Shown: one piece after another, positions 1 through 9,092 of the stretch
Numbering within the stretch: the stretch's first letter is position 1
How the letters are laid out: every line of letters begins with the position of its first letter
Assembly (NCBI GenBank): GCA_028713675.1
Contig: JAQTNV010000010.1
Span: forward strand, 12,790-76,789
Direction of reading: 5' to 3'
DNA length: 64,000 bases
From: a bacterium
Lineage (GTDB): Bacteria > Desulfobacterota > JAPLJL01
Made by a program: the position numbers and the translations under genes
Notes under the pieces: model-generated
Seen by the model: only the letters and a program-made list of their open reading frames with translations
The model's database searches: none
What the model was told of the DNA's origin: nothing

Positions 1-923
1 ATTCCTTTCTCCACCAGCTTCCGCCCTTCCCCGGCCTCGGCCAGCCCCAGTCCCTCGCAAATCATCAGTTCGGAAAAGGAGAACGGCTCGTAGACCTCGG
101 CGAAATCGGTTTCCTTCCGCGGGTTCCTGATCCCGGCCTGGGCGTAAGCCATCCGGGCCGCCCGGGCCAGCGATTCCGGCCGGGCCAGGTCCCGGTGCCC
201 CAGGTAATAAAGGTCATGGTTGTAGCCGACCCCCTCGATCCAGACCGGATTGGGGGTGATTTTCCGGGCCAGATCGCCGTTGGCCAGGATCAGGGCGCAG
301 GCCGCTTCCGAACGCGGGGAAGCGTCGGCCAGTTTGATCGGGGAAGCCAGTACCGGCGATTTCAAAACCTCCGCTTCGCTGATCGGGATCCGGACCTGGG
401 TGTTGGGGTTTCTCACCCCGTTGGCCCGGTTTTTCACCACCACCTTGGCCGCCGGCCGCTCGTCCAGGTTATACCGGGAAAGGTAACTGTTCGCCTGGAG
501 GGCGAAGGCCGAGACCATCTCCACCCCCAGGGGGCGGAGCAGGAAGGGATCGGTCATCATCCAGGAATAAAACTGGGGAGGGGTGTCCACGCGTCCGTGA
601 GCCACGATCAGCGCCGTCTTATGGTGGCCGGTGAGGAGCCGGAGGTAGGCGTAAAGGGCGGCATAGGCGCCGTCCTCCTCCACCTTGGATTCCTCCTTCA
701 TGAATCCCCCCATGGACTCGACCACGAAAACGTTGGAGATGCTGGCCCCGTCCATCGTGTCGCAGCTCGCGCTGATGACCGTGTCGATGTCCCCGATGGA
801 GAGCCCGCTTTTGTCCAGGGCCGCTTGCACGGTCCGGCCGATCATTTCGGTTTTGTGGATCCGTTCGTCCCGCTCCACGATTGGGGATTGGGCCCAGCCG
901 ACAATCGCCGCTTTCCGTTCCAC
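1..923 (-). CDS. Thiolase-family protein (SCP-x/archaeal type), C-terminus off the window
   Basis: The protein starts at a GTG preceded by GGAGGA six bases upstream and runs off the left edge, so about 307 residues are visible. The sequence matches the thiolase superfamily of the SCP2/archaeal type, which normally cleaves or forms 3-ketoacyl-CoA: an N-terminal AAIVGWAQSP strand, DIDTVISAS, and near the edge FAEVYEPFSFSELMICEGLG, which corresponds to the VHDAFA...E.LG block of the family. Where active thiolases have the nucleophilic Cys (CxSG), this protein reads KVEEDGAYAAL, with Glu82 at the Cys position by my alignment. It may therefore be a non-catalytic subunit or work with another chemistry. 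Two acyl-CoA dehydrogenases follow in the same orientation, fitting a beta-oxidation-like module. The C-terminal NPSGG region cannot be seen. Confidence 0.8.
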   Translation of the reverse strand, partial: MERKAAIVGWAQSPIVERDERIHKTEMIGRTVQAALDKSGLSIGDIDTVISASCDTMDGASISNVFVVESMGGFMKEESKVEEDGAYAALYAYLRLLTGHHKTALIVAHGRVDTPPQFYSWMMTDPFLLRPLGVEMVSAFALQANSYLSRYNLDERPAAKVVVKNRANGVRNPNTQVRIPISEAEVLKSPVLASPIKLADASPRSEAACALILANGDLARKITPNPVWIEGVGYNHDLYYLGHRDLARPESLARAARMAYAQAGIRNPRKETDFAEVYEPFSFSELMICEGLGLAEAGEGRKLVEKG

Positions 924-965
924 CTGCTTCCTCCTTCTGATAAAGCCTTGATATAAATGTTTGGA

Positions 966-993
966 GTTGGGTGATAGGTGTTGGGTGCTGGGT
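966..993. repeat. Heptamer array, 4 units
   Basis: Four exact 7-bp steps: GTTGGGT, GATAGGT, GTTGGGT, GCTGGGT. It lies in the gap upstream of the thiolase start. Confidence 0.8.
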
Positions 994-1156
994 AATAAAA
1001 CTAAAATGCCACCCGAACTTATACCCCGAACTCTAAAAATTTCCTTCTCAGTTCCCTGCTCCGGGCCCTTTGCCTTCGGCTCCGACTGGGCAGGACGCCT
1101 GGATTCCAACCACCCAGCTACCCAACCACCGCGCAGCCAGGCTGCGGCTATCGTTT

Positions 1157-1191
1157 TGCCCTATGCCCTCTGCCCTATGCTCTATACTCTT
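1157..1191. repeat. Heptamer array, 5 units, abutting a stop codon
   Basis: Units TGCCCTA, TGCCCTC, TGCCCTA, TGCTCTA, TACTCTT. The array ends one base before the stop codon of the acyl-CoA dehydrogenase at 1193. Confidence 0.85.
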
Positions 1192-1192
1192 T

Positions 1193-2341
1193 TTAGTACG
1201 TGCTGATGATATCCCGGGCGATGATCATGCGCTGGATCTCGCTCGCTCCTTCGCCGATCTCGCCGAGCTTGGCGTCGCGATAGAGCCGCTCCACCTTGTA
1301 TTCCTTCATATAGCCGTAGCCGCCGTGGATCTGGACCGCGTCCGAGGCGATCCGGGTACAGGTCTCGGAGGCGTAAAGCTTGGCCACCGAGGCCAGGGTG
1401 CTGTCGGGCGTGCCCTGGTCAAGCTTCCAGGCCGCCTCGTGAATAACCAGCCGGGCACCGTCCGTGGCCACCTTCATCTCGGCGATCTTGAAGTGGATCT
1501 CCTGGAAACTGGCGAGGGTCTTGCCGAAAGCCTGCCGCTCGGTCGCGTATTTGATCGACTCCTCCAGGCAGGCCTCCGCTATCCCCAGCGAAAACACCGC
1601 CATCCCGATCCGGGCCGGGACCAGGCACTGCATGCACTGGATGAAACCGCCGCCCTCGCTGCCGACCAGGTTGGCGGCCGGGATCTCGCAGTCCTCGAAA
1701 ATGAGCTCGGAGGTGGGGCTCCCGCGGACCCCCAGCTTGTCCAGGGGCTTGCCCACGGAAAAGCCCTTGGTCCCCTTCTCCACCACGAAGCAGGAGATGC
1801 CCGAATAGCCCTTGCTGGGATCGGTCTTGGCGTAGATAATCGCGATGTCCGCGATCGGCCCGTTGGTAATGAACATCTTGGTGCCGTTCAAAACATACTT
1901 GTCGCCCTTCCGGATCGCCTTGGTCTTGAGGGACTGGACGTCAGACCCGGCATGGGGCTCAGTCATCGCCATGCACCCGAACTTGGTTCCCTTGATCAGA
2001 TCGGGGAGATATTTTTTCTTCTGGGCGTCGGTGCCGAAAATCAGGATCGGGATCCCGGCCAAGCCGACGCTCGCCCCCGAGGAAAGGTAGGTGGCCGCGC
2101 AGGCCTTGGAGAGCTCCTCGCCGGCGACGGAGGTGGTCACGCAGCCCAGGTTGGTCCCGCCGAACTCCTTGGGCATCCCCATCCCCATGTAGCCGTACTT
2201 GCCCAGGGCCTTGATGTTATCGGTGCAGAAGATCATCTCCCGGTCGAGCTTCTCGGCCTTGGGCGCGATCTCCTTTTCGCAGAAATCCCGAAAACTTCTT
2301 TGAATCTCTATCTGTTCCGGAGTGTATGTATAGTCAAACAT
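1193..2341 (-). CDS. Acyl-CoA dehydrogenase, canonical catalytic Glu present
   Basis: A 382-residue FAD-dependent acyl-CoA dehydrogenase of usual length, which introduces the 2,3-double bond into an acyl-CoA and passes electrons to ETF. It has the full three-part fold: an N-terminal helical domain, [13 protein letters not shown] in the middle beta domain, and a C-terminal helical domain ending [17 protein letters not shown]. Glu364 in IGEGASEIQ sits where MCAD-type enzymes carry the catalytic base. It lies 27 bp downstream of a second acyl-CoA dehydrogenase and is probably co-transcribed with it and with the thiolase-like gene. The substrate cannot be read from the sequence. Confidence 0.95.
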   Translation of the reverse strand: MFDYTYTPEQIEIQRSFRDFCEKEIAPKAEKLDREMIFCTDNIKALGKYGYMGMGMPKEFGGTNLGCVTTSVAGEELSKACAATYLSSGASVGLAGIPILIFGTDAQKKKYLPDLIKGTKFGCMAMTEPHAGSDVQSLKTKAIRKGDKYVLNGTKMFITNGPIADIAIIYAKTDPSKGYSGISCFVVEKGTKGFSVGKPLDKLGVRGSPTSELIFEDCEIPAANLVGSEGGGFIQCMQCLVPARIGMAVFSLGIAEACLEESIKYATERQAFGKTLASFQEIHFKIAEMKVATDGARLVIHEAAWKLDQGTPDSTLASVAKLYASETCTRIASDAVQIHGGYGYMKEYKVERLYRDAKLGEIGEGASEIQRMIIARDIISTY

Positions 2342-2368
2342 GTTTCCTCCCTTTTCTTTCCTGCCGTC

Positions 2369-3532
2369 CTAAGAGCCGAAGCTCATCAGGGTGCGGGCGA
2401 TGATGGATTTCTGGATCTCGGAGGTTCCGCCGCCGATGGTCGCGATCCGGGAATCCCGGAAGCCCCGCTCCACCGGGTACTCCTTGATGTAACCGTAGCC
2501 GCCGTGGATCTGGATCGCGAGGTAAGCGGTCTTAATCGCCGCTTCCGAAACGAAGTACTTGCCGATGGCGGCCTGCTGCATCGCCTCGAGCTCCCGGCCC
2601 TGGTCGATCATCCAGGCCGTCCGGTAGACCAGGTTCTTGCCCACCTCGTAGAATATCTTCAGGTCCACCAGCATGTGCTGGATGGCCTGGAAATCCGAAA
2701 TCGGGCGCTTGAACTGGACCCGGGTCTTGGCGTACTTGGTGCACTTGTCCAGGGCCCCTTCCATCCCGCCCACCGCCGGGGCCAGGAGGCAGGAGCGCTC
2801 CCAGGCCAGGATGGTCCGGGCCACGTTCACGAAGCCCATGTCCAGCTCATCCAGAAGGTTCTCCTCCGGGACCTCGCAGTCCTCAAAGAAAAGCTCCGAG
2901 GTGGGGGAGGTCCGCTGGCCGAGCTTGTTCATGTGCTTGCCGGCGGAAAAACCCTTGGAATCGCTTTCCACGATGAAGGTCGAGACCCCGAACGTCTTTT
3001 TCTCCGGGGAAGTGACCGCGATGACAATGAACTGGTGCCCGTAGGGCCCGTTGGTAATAAAGGTCTTGGAGCCGTTCAGGATGTACTTGTTGCCCTTCTT
3101 GACCGCCCGGGTCTGGACATGGGTGGCGTCGCTCCCGGCGTTGGGCTCGGTCATCCCCATCCCGCCGATCCATTCGCCGGAGCAGATCTTGGGGAGGAAT
3201 TTTTTCCGCTGTTCCTCGGTCCCGCGGCGCCAGATCGGCACCCCGCAAAGGATGGTGTGGGCTCCCCAGGTCATGGTCGTCCCCCCGTCCGCCCCGCCGC
3301 GGCCCAGGGCCACGCCGGCGACGCAGGTGGTCAGGGCGCCCAGCCCCTGCCCGCCGTACTGGGTCGGGAAGGGCATCCCCAGGATCCCCATCTGGCCCAG
3401 CTTCTTCCAAAGCGCCTGGTCGAACTCCTGCTTCTCGTCCCGCTCCAGAGCGGTCGGGAGCATCTCCTTCTCGGCAAAAGACCGGAGCTGCTCGTAAATC
3501 ATTTTTTGTTCATCGGTCAAGGTAAATTCCAT
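2369..3532 (-). CDS. Acyl-CoA dehydrogenase lacking Glu at the MCAD-type position
   Basis: A 387-residue acyl-CoA dehydrogenase and the first gene of the pair on the minus strand. It carries the family signature MTEPNAGSD at residues 127-135 and a C-terminal TIGGGTSEIQ. Gly368 occupies the position of the MCAD-type catalytic Glu. Glu245 (AWERSCLL) aligns with the alternative catalytic Glu of isovaleryl-CoA and long-chain acyl-CoA dehydrogenases, so the enzyme is probably still active with the base supplied from that helix. This is an inference from motif alignment. That usually means a branched or long-chain substrate, different from that of the neighbouring enzyme. Confidence 0.93.
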   Translation of the reverse strand: MEFTLTDEQKMIYEQLRSFAEKEMLPTALERDEKQEFDQALWKKLGQMGILGMPFPTQYGGQGLGALTTCVAGVALGRGGADGGTTMTWGAHTILCGVPIWRRGTEEQRKKFLPKICSGEWIGGMGMTEPNAGSDATHVQTRAVKKGNKYILNGSKTFITNGPYGHQFIVIAVTSPEKKTFGVSTFIVESDSKGFSAGKHMNKLGQRTSPTSELFFEDCEVPEENLLDELDMGFVNVARTILAWERSCLLAPAVGGMEGALDKCTKYAKTRVQFKRPISDFQAIQHMLVDLKIFYEVGKNLVYRTAWMIDQGRELEAMQQAAIGKYFVSEAAIKTAYLAIQIHGGYGYIKEYPVERGFRDSRIATIGGGTSEIQKSIIARTLMSFGS

Positions 3533-3814
3533 TGGGTCCCTCCCGGGTAAAAGTTAAGCGATTTATTTATCTATATATAATGGAGATCTTATATACCGCC
3601 GCCTCCGATACTGTCAAGGACAAAAACATAGTATTGGCTATTATCAGTCAAAATCATAATTTATCTGTCGAAGGGCTCAATTCAAAACCAAAAAATGACA
3701 GGTATTAAATTAATCATCCATTTAAATATCTTTGGCTCTTGTCTTAACCTTTTCTCGCTTTTTAACTTTTCTCGCCATTTCCTATAATTGACCAAATTCC
3801 TCTCGGAATTCATA

Positions 3815-6238
3815 ATGAATCAGATGCCCAAAAAATTACACCGGCTCGCGTTTTTCCTGATTTTCCTCCTGTCCTGTTCCCGGGACGGGGTCTTGACCTT
3901 GACCACTCCCGTCCCCCTGAATGAATCCATCCCCGGGGATGAAATCCGTTTCGGAAAAATCATTTCGGATTCGGAACTGGTCCCCGGTCCCGGGGCCACC
4001 GGCTGGTTCGGTGATTTCAAGCTTTACAATTCCCGGGTCGGTTTCATCCTCCAGGGCAACCTGACCCCCCCCGACCGGCGCCTGCTTCCCGGAACCATTA
4101 TCGACGCGGGCTGGGCCGAACCGGGGGCGCTTCCCTCCGGAGATCTTCTCTTCGGCCTTACCCCCTGGCTCGAGGATTCACCGGCGCGCGTGGGAAAAAT
4201 CGAATTCCAGGATGGGGCGGGTCAGGGCCGGGCCACGGTTACCGGAAGGCTGGAACCGCAAAATCTTGATTACCAGGCCACTTATGCCCTTTACCCCGGC
4301 GATGACCCGCGGGGCCGGGGCCTTCTAATCAAAACCACCATCTCGAACCCCGGCTCTTCCCCCCAGACCGTCAATCCGGGAGACTGGATTTCGTTCGGGG
4401 GAAAACTCGGCCTGCAGGTTCTGGATTTTCCCGGCGGGCACAAACTTCTGGCCGCGATCGGGCCGCGAATATCCTATCTTTATGTACCTACCGGGCTGGA
4501 CATCAGCTCCCTGGAAATGACCCCGGGCGGGGCCGGGATCCATTTCCCGGAAACAACCCTGGCCCCCGGGGAATCCTGGACCGGCACCCGCTGGCTTCTG
4601 ATCAGCCGCCATGGGCTTCTGGAAGCGAATCCCATCCTTCCCAACCTCCTCGGTTTCTCCCCGGGAACCCTGCGGGTCCTGATCCCGAACGTGCAGGCGC
4701 AGGAAGATCTTTCCGTGAAAATATTCAGCCCCCCGGATGTTCTGAATGGCATCTGGGCTCCCGACCAGGAGGGAAATCTTTCGGCCCAGGTTCCGGCCGG
4801 TTCCTACCGGGTTAAAATCGAAAGCCCGGGCCTGGAGGATTATTATTTCCCGTCTCCTGTTACCGTCTCCGCCGGCGCCGAAAAATCGATCACGGTCACG
4901 CTCCCGGAGCCTTCCCGGGCGCGGTTCCAGATCTGGGAGGAAAACAACGGCGGCTATGCCACCGGCCCTTCCCCCGCGAAATTATGTTTCCAGAACCTGC
5001 GCCGGCCGGAAATCGTCGTGCGCGCCGTCACCGCGACCGGTTCGGGCGAAACCCTTCTGCCGCCGGGGATTTACGAGGTTTCCGCGAGCCGGGGGACGGA
5101 ATACTCCCTGAAGCGGTTCCGATTTGGGCTCCAGCCGGGGGAAACCTTTGCCTTTCACGCTGCCCTCAGGAAGGTTCTGAATAACGATGGCTACTACTCC
5201 TTCGACCCCCGCCAGCGCACCGGCCGCTCCGCCCAGGGCAATCTGGGCCGCGAGGACTGGCTGAAAGACAACCTGGCGGAGGGCCTTTCCCTCTTGACCC
5301 CGGTTGATATCAACGCCGTCACCCAGATCTCTTCCTCCGATTTCCTTCCGGGTTATTCCGCTTCGGCCTCTTCCCTGACCGGCCTGGAGATCCTCCCGGA
5401 AACCGGGCCTCCGTTTCTGCTCTTCCCCGCCGTTTTCGACCGTCTCTCCGGCTGGGGCGGGGCTCCCCTGGCGGACGATCCGGAAACCATCTGGGAGATT
5501 TACCCGGCTTACTCCCGGCCCCGTCTCCTGGGGGCCACTCCCGAGTCCCTGGCATACCTGGTTCCTTCCTCCGATCCCGTCACCGCGCCGGTCCGGTTGG
5601 AATTCCCTCTCGATTTCGTCGAGATTTCCGATGCCGCGCCTGACCTCAACCGCTGGTTCGCCCTGCTCAATTCAGGATACCTGGTCACCGCCGTCGGCGG
5701 ATCCGGAGCTGGCAGTGTCGAAGAAGGGATCGGATTCCCCCGGACATTGATCCCCCGGGAAACCGGCTCATCCGATCCGGAAACCGATCTGGTGAACGCG
5801 ATCAGGACCCGGAAGGCCCTGGTCTCGGCCGGGCCGCGCCTCCGGATGCGGGCGGATTATTACGGCTTCGATTCCGCCGCCTTTATTTCCGACACCAGCG
5901 GCGATATCGATCTTGAGATCGAGCTGGAAAGCCCGGTCTGGACCCCGGTTTCCGAGCTGATCATCTTCGGCAACGGGCAGCCCCTGCAAACCATCCCCGT
6001 GGATTTTTCCGCCGCTGTCAGCTTGGGAGGCCATCGTTTCTCCCAGCATTACTACCTCAACCTGCCGCTCGCAAAGGACACCTGGTTTGTCGCCCTGGTC
6101 CGGGGACAGGATTCGCTCGCGCCCGTTTACCCCGGTCATCCTTTCGCTTTCACCAACCCGATTTGGGTGGACGCTGACGGGGTGGACCGGGACGGCGACG
6201 GGCGTCTTTTCGACGCCCTGAACTCTCCTCTCCCATAG
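3815..6238 (+). CDS. Large lipoprotein with a degenerate CehA/McbA (PHP-like) domain
   Basis: I start this at the ATG at 3815, which gives 807 residues; an upstream in-frame TTG at 3788 adds nine. The N-terminus is a hydrophobic helix ending FLLSCSRDG, a lipobox. The middle holds beta-rich segments, including a carboxypeptidase-regulatory-like repeat (VPAGSYRVKIESPG). From about residue 455 the layout follows CehA/McbA-type metal hydrolases: GYYSFDPRQRTGRSAQG where those have a DxHxHS strand, LTPVDINAV where they have TDHN, and LNSGYLVTAVGGSGAGS...GFPRT (near 626) where they have a GGSDSH-type site, followed by AIRTRKALVSAGP. The His and Asp metal ligands are absent at all three sites, so I read it as a non-catalytic relative exported to the envelope. 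Its function is unknown. No clear operon partner is seen. Confidence 0.75.
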   Translation: MNQMPKKLHRLAFFLIFLLSCSRDGVLTLTTPVPLNESIPGDEIRFGKIISDSELVPGPGATGWFGDFKLYNSRVGFILQGNLTPPDRRLLPGTIIDAGWAEPGALPSGDLLFGLTPWLEDSPARVGKIEFQDGAGQGRATVTGRLEPQNLDYQATYALYPGDDPRGRGLLIKTTISNPGSSPQTVNPGDWISFGGKLGLQVLDFPGGHKLLAAIGPRISYLYVPTGLDISSLEMTPGGAGIHFPETTLAPGESWTGTRWLLISRHGLLEANPILPNLLGFSPGTLRVLIPNVQAQEDLSVKIFSPPDVLNGIWAPDQEGNLSAQVPAGSYRVKIESPGLEDYYFPSPVTVSAGAEKSITVTLPEPSRARFQIWEENNGGYATGPSPAKLCFQNLRRPEIVVRAVTATGSGETLLPPGIYEVSASRGTEYSLKRFRFGLQPGETFAFHAALRKVLNNDGYYSFDPRQRTGRSAQGNLGREDWLKDNLAEGLSLLTPVDINAVTQISSSDFLPGYSASASSLTGLEILPETGPPFLLFPAVFDRLSGWGGAPLADDPETIWEIYPAYSRPRLLGATPESLAYLVPSSDPVTAPVRLEFPLDFVEISDAAPDLNRWFALLNSGYLVTAVGGSGAGSVEEGIGFPRTLIPRETGSSDPETDLVNAIRTRKALVSAGPRLRMRADYYGFDSAAFISDTSGDIDLEIELESPVWTPVSELIIFGNGQPLQTIPVDFSAAVSLGGHRFSQHYYLNLPLAKDTWFVALVRGQDSLAPVYPGHPFAFTNPIWVDADGVDRDGDGRLFDALNSPLP

Positions 6239-6279
6239 ATCATTCATTCCTCATTTTTGTCATCCCTGTTTCTTTTTTT

Positions 6280-6306
6280 GTCATCCCTGCGAAAGCAGGG
6301 ATCCAG
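6280..6306. repeat. dRS3-like palindrome
   Basis: An inverted repeat ATCCCTGC-GAAA-GCAGGGAT followed by CCAG. It has the ATTCC-type arms and spacing of the dRS3-like family found at several sites in this window. Confidence 0.75.
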
Positions 6307-6347
6307 AACAATTTTTTCAAGATTCCCGCATCCCTCCCCTCCGGCCT

Positions 6348-6392
6348 GTAGGCCCTACGGGCTGGAAGCGGGGCAGTAGGCCCTGCCGGGCC
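6348..6392. repeat. Two GTAG-headed hairpins
   Basis: GTAG at 6348 is followed by the small stem GCCC-TAC-GGGC, and GTAG at 6376 by GCCC-TGCC-GGGC. Both have the tetranucleotide-plus-hairpin layout of REP elements. Confidence 0.6.
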
Positions 6393-6548
6393 GGAGGCCA
6401 CATCCTCCCCCTCCCCGCCTTTGACGGAGCAAGCTAAGGGGGAGGGAGTAATTAATGCGTTTCTTGCCTCTCTCGCTCTCTCGCTCTCTCGCTCGTCTCG
6501 CCTTTCTATTTGCATCGGTACGATGGACTCTGATATTAGTTGATAATC

Positions 6549-7784
6549 ATGTCCTCATCCGATTACCCCGTTGTGATCGTCGGGGCCGGCCCGGCCGGCT
6601 CGGCCGCCGCCCTCACCCTGGCCCGGAAGGGCCTCCGTCCCCTGCTGGCGGAGCGCTTCACCTTCCCCCGCGAGAAGGTCTGCGGAGACGGGCTTACATT
6701 CCGCTCGCTTTCCATTCTGAAAGAGCTGAATCTTTATGACCGGATTTCCTCCTGTCCCTCCGCCCTTCCGGTTAAAGAAGCCCGGGCGGTCACGGCAGAG
6801 AAAACTGTCTTCGCCGGTCCGATCCCCACTCTCCCGGACGGGTCGGTCGGTTTTATCTCCATCCCCCGGCGCGAGCTCGATCAGATTCTCGCCCGGGCCG
6901 CGTCCGAGGCCGGAGCGGAGCTTGCGGAAAATTTCTCAGTCTCGGCCGTTCGAAGAAACGGCGGGACCATGGAAGTGACCGGAAATCATAAAGGCCGGGA
7001 GAAAACCATCAGAACCAACCTGGTCATCGGCGCGGACGGGGCCCAGTCTATCGTCTCCCGGCAGGCCGGGCTTTACCGCCTTCGGCCCCGTTTCTGCGAG
7101 GTGTCCATCAGAGCTTATTTCACCGATCTGGATGAACCGGTCAGATGGCTGGAGCTTTATTACGATAAAAGGGTCATCCCCGGCTTCGCCTGGCTCTTTC
7201 CCCTGGCGGGCGGCATCGCGAACATCGGGATCGGGATCCGGATGGACCATCTGAAAAACCGGTCCCTGAAAAACCTTTACCGGGAATTCATCTCCGATTA
7301 CCCGCCGCTGAAGAAAAGACTGAAAAAAGCAAAAATGCTCGATCATCCCCGGGGGACCCTGATCCCCGGCTACGGACAGTCGGGAAAAATATTTTCAGAC
7401 GGCGTCCTGCTCGCGGGTGATGCCGCCTCCCTGTCCGACCCCCTGGTGGGCGAAGGAGTCGGCGAGGCCCTCTTAAGCGGGGTCGCGGCCGGGGAGACCG
7501 CGGCCCGGGCCGTTTCGGCCGGCGATTTTTCCGGGTCTTTCCTCAGGCAGTATCAAAAAGAAATCCGCCGGCGCCTGAATCCAGACTTCCGGTTCGCCCC
7601 CCTTTTCCAGAACTGGCCCCAGATCCACAAGGCCGCGGCCGCCATGATGCTCCGCGCGGAAAGGGACCCGGATTTCGGCCGGATCATGATCGGCATGGCT
7701 TCCGGGGCCATTTCCAAACGCGAAATCGCCCGGTGGGATTTCCTGGCCCCGACGGTGATGGGATATTGGGGAAGAAAGAAATAG
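6549..7784 (+). CDS. Geranylgeranyl reductase family FAD-dependent oxidoreductase
   Basis: A 411-residue flavoprotein from the ATG at 6549; an in-frame TTG nine bases upstream is less likely. The N-terminus VVIVGAGPAGSAAALTLAR is a Rossmann FAD-binding motif, EKVCGDGLT is the family's typical conserved segment, and GDAASLSDPLVGEGVGEAL is the second FAD-contact motif. The family reduces isoprenoid chains (chlorophyll or lipid geranylgeranyl groups, or menaquinone side chains) or acts as a general flavin monooxygenase-like reductase. In a non-phototrophic context a quinone or lipid isoprenoid substrate is most likely, which is inference. The gene stands alone and ends before a strong hairpin at 7931. 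Confidence 0.88.
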   Translation: MSSSDYPVVIVGAGPAGSAAALTLARKGLRPLLAERFTFPREKVCGDGLTFRSLSILKELNLYDRISSCPSALPVKEARAVTAEKTVFAGPIPTLPDGSVGFISIPRRELDQILARAASEAGAELAENFSVSAVRRNGGTMEVTGNHKGREKTIRTNLVIGADGAQSIVSRQAGLYRLRPRFCEVSIRAYFTDLDEPVRWLELYYDKRVIPGFAWLFPLAGGIANIGIGIRMDHLKNRSLKNLYREFISDYPPLKKRLKKAKMLDHPRGTLIPGYGQSGKIFSDGVLLAGDAASLSDPLVGEGVGEALLSGVAAGETAARAVSAGDFSGSFLRQYQKEIRRRLNPDFRFAPLFQNWPQIHKAAAAMMLRAERDPDFGRIMIGMASGAISKREIARWDFLAPTVMGYWGRKK

Positions 7785-7930
7785 TCCGAGATCCTAAGTC
7801 GATCTCGTCATTGCGAGTGAGTTTTGCGAGCGAAGCAATCCCGGAAATTTAGATTGCTTCGTCATCCCGTTTTTGACGGGATTCCTCGCAATGACATTTT
7901 GTAACTTCCAATCAAAATTCTAAAAACAAA

Positions 7931-7960
7931 ACGGGCCGGTTCCGCCTGGAACCGGCCCGT
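7931..7960. terminator. Bidirectional terminator hairpin
   Basis: A 13-bp perfect stem, ACGGGCCGGTTCC pairing with GGAACCGGCCCGT around a GCCT loop, lies between the convergent flavoprotein and parA-like genes. The flanks are A-rich on one side and AT-rich on the other. Confidence 0.7.
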
Positions 7961-8011
7961 GATTAATAGAATTATCCTTCGCTTTTCGTTAGCCCTTTTC
8001 CTTTTTTACCC

Positions 8012-8039
8012 TATCTCCCATCTCCAATCTTCTATCTCC
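8012..8039. repeat. Heptamer array, 4 units
   Basis: Units TATCTCC, CATCTCC, AATCTTC, TATCTCC. It sits downstream of the parA-like gene and directly beside a GGAG/GTAG hairpin at 8041. Confidence 0.8.
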
Positions 8040-8040
8040 C

Positions 8041-8069
8041 GGGAGCGCAGGCTGAAGCCTGCGGCTACC
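8041..8069. repeat. REP-like hairpin with GGAG on one side and GTAG on the other
   Basis: GGAG precedes the stem CGCAGGC-TGAA-GCCTGCG, and the opposite strand reads GGTAGC before the same stem. Both are tetranucleotide heads known from REP elements. It lies just before the parA-like stop codon. Confidence 0.75.
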
Positions 8070-8070
8070 A

Positions 8071-8838
8071 CTATTTCTTCCGATAGATTTCTTCCGCCAG
8101 GCTCCCGATCATCAGCGCGCCCTTGGATGCGGGGTCGAACTCCCAGATCGTCTGGCCGTGGCTCTGGGCCTCATCGATCTTCACGCTATAGCCGATGACG
8201 GTCTTGGCCACCCGCTCCTTGAAATGCTCCTTGAGCTTCCCGTGGATGGCTTCGGCGAGCAGGGTGTTGCGCCAAAAGGTAGCCACGAACATCGAAATCT
8301 GGAGATTGTCAGTAAGCGGGGAGAGGCGCGAGCGCACCAGGTCCACGGTCTCCACGATCTCGGCGCAGCCGTCCAGGGAAAGGTAGGTCAGCGCCACCGG
8401 CACGATCACCTCGTCGCAAGCGACCAGGGCGTTCAGGGTAAAAAGTCCCATGGAGGGAGGTGAATCAATGATCACGTAATCGAATCCGCGCAGTTCCTTG
8501 AGGCGGTTTCTGAGGAGAAGGTTCCGGTCCGGGAGCGTGGCGGCGGTGATGAAGAAATCCGCGAGGTTCTTGTTGGCGGCGATGATCTTTAAATTTTCGA
8601 TCTTGGTCGGGAGGATCGCTTCTTTCAGGGGCAGATCGGGCTTGGTCATGAGCTCGAGAATCGTCACCGGCTGTTCCCGCACATTTATCCCCAGGGACTT
8701 CCCCACCTGTCCTTGCGGGTCCAGGTCAATGAGCAGCACCTGTTTTTTCTTCTTCAGCGCCAGGTAGGAGCCGACATTGACGACCAGGGTGGTTTTCCCG
8801 GTGCCGCCCTTCTCGTTCACGAAAGCAATCTTGCGCAA
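8071..8838 (-). CDS. ParA/Soj-family ATPase, orphan
   Basis: A deviant Walker A ATPase of about 255 residues. I choose the TTG at 8838 because AAGGGGG lies about nine bases upstream and the protein then begins LRKIAFVNEKGGTGKTT, as the family does; an ATG at 8883 would add 15 residues. KGGTGKTT is the deviant Walker A with its signature Lys. VLLIDLDPQGQVGKSLG and DYVIIDSPPSMGLFTLNAL are the family's A' and Walker B regions. ParA proteins position chromosomes, plasmids or protein clusters by ATP-dependent DNA binding. No parB or centromere-like array is adjacent, so it may position something other than DNA or act with a distant ParB. Confidence 0.88.
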   Translation of the reverse strand: MRKIAFVNEKGGTGKTTLVVNVGSYLALKKKKQVLLIDLDPQGQVGKSLGINVREQPVTILELMTKPDLPLKEAILPTKIENLKIIAANKNLADFFITAATLPDRNLLLRNRLKELRGFDYVIIDSPPSMGLFTLNALVACDEVIVPVALTYLSLDGCAEIVETVDLVRSRLSPLTDNLQISMFVATFWRNTLLAEAIHGKLKEHFKERVAKTVIGYSVKIDEAQSHGQTIWEFDPASKGALMIGSLAEEIYRKK

Positions 8839-8914
8839 CTTAAACAACCCCCTTTTCAGAGTGATGAGACTGATTTTCCTCAATCTTAAAACAAATCACA
8901 AGTATTCAAAAGCT

Positions 8915-8963
8915 CAAAGGTCAAAGCTGAAAGTTCAAAGGTTAAAGCTCAACGCTCAACGGT
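8915..8963. repeat. Heptamer array, 7 units
   Basis: Seven exact 7-bp steps: CAAAGGT, CAAAGCT, GAAAGTT, CAAAGGT, TAAAGCT, CAACGCT, CAACGGT. It lies upstream of the parA-like gene, between it and the divergent EF-Tu-like mini gene. Confidence 0.9.
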
Positions 8964-9092
8964 TGAAATCTTTATTTCGGAAGCATAAAGTAAAGATATC
9001 CATTCAAGTAAAAAGTAAGAAGTGTTAACCGGAAAAACTAAATAAACCAAAGAAATCAGAAAAACTTATATTCATAAAGGAAGGAGAAAAAA

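Larger units (their letters stand above)
6239..6548. other. Gene-free stretch made of repeats
   Basis: It holds, in order, a dRS3-like palindrome (6280-6306), two GTAG-headed hairpins (6348-6392), a CCCTCCCC...GGGGGAGGG inverted element (about 6403-6447) and an 8-bp tandem TCTCGCTC repeat (about 6471-6497). No gene or promoter was recognised. Confidence 0.7.

Noticed and set aside
1070-3550. An 826-residue open frame on the plus strand
   Set aside because: It lies opposite two clear acyl-CoA dehydrogenases. Such long antisense frames arise from GC-rich third codon positions.
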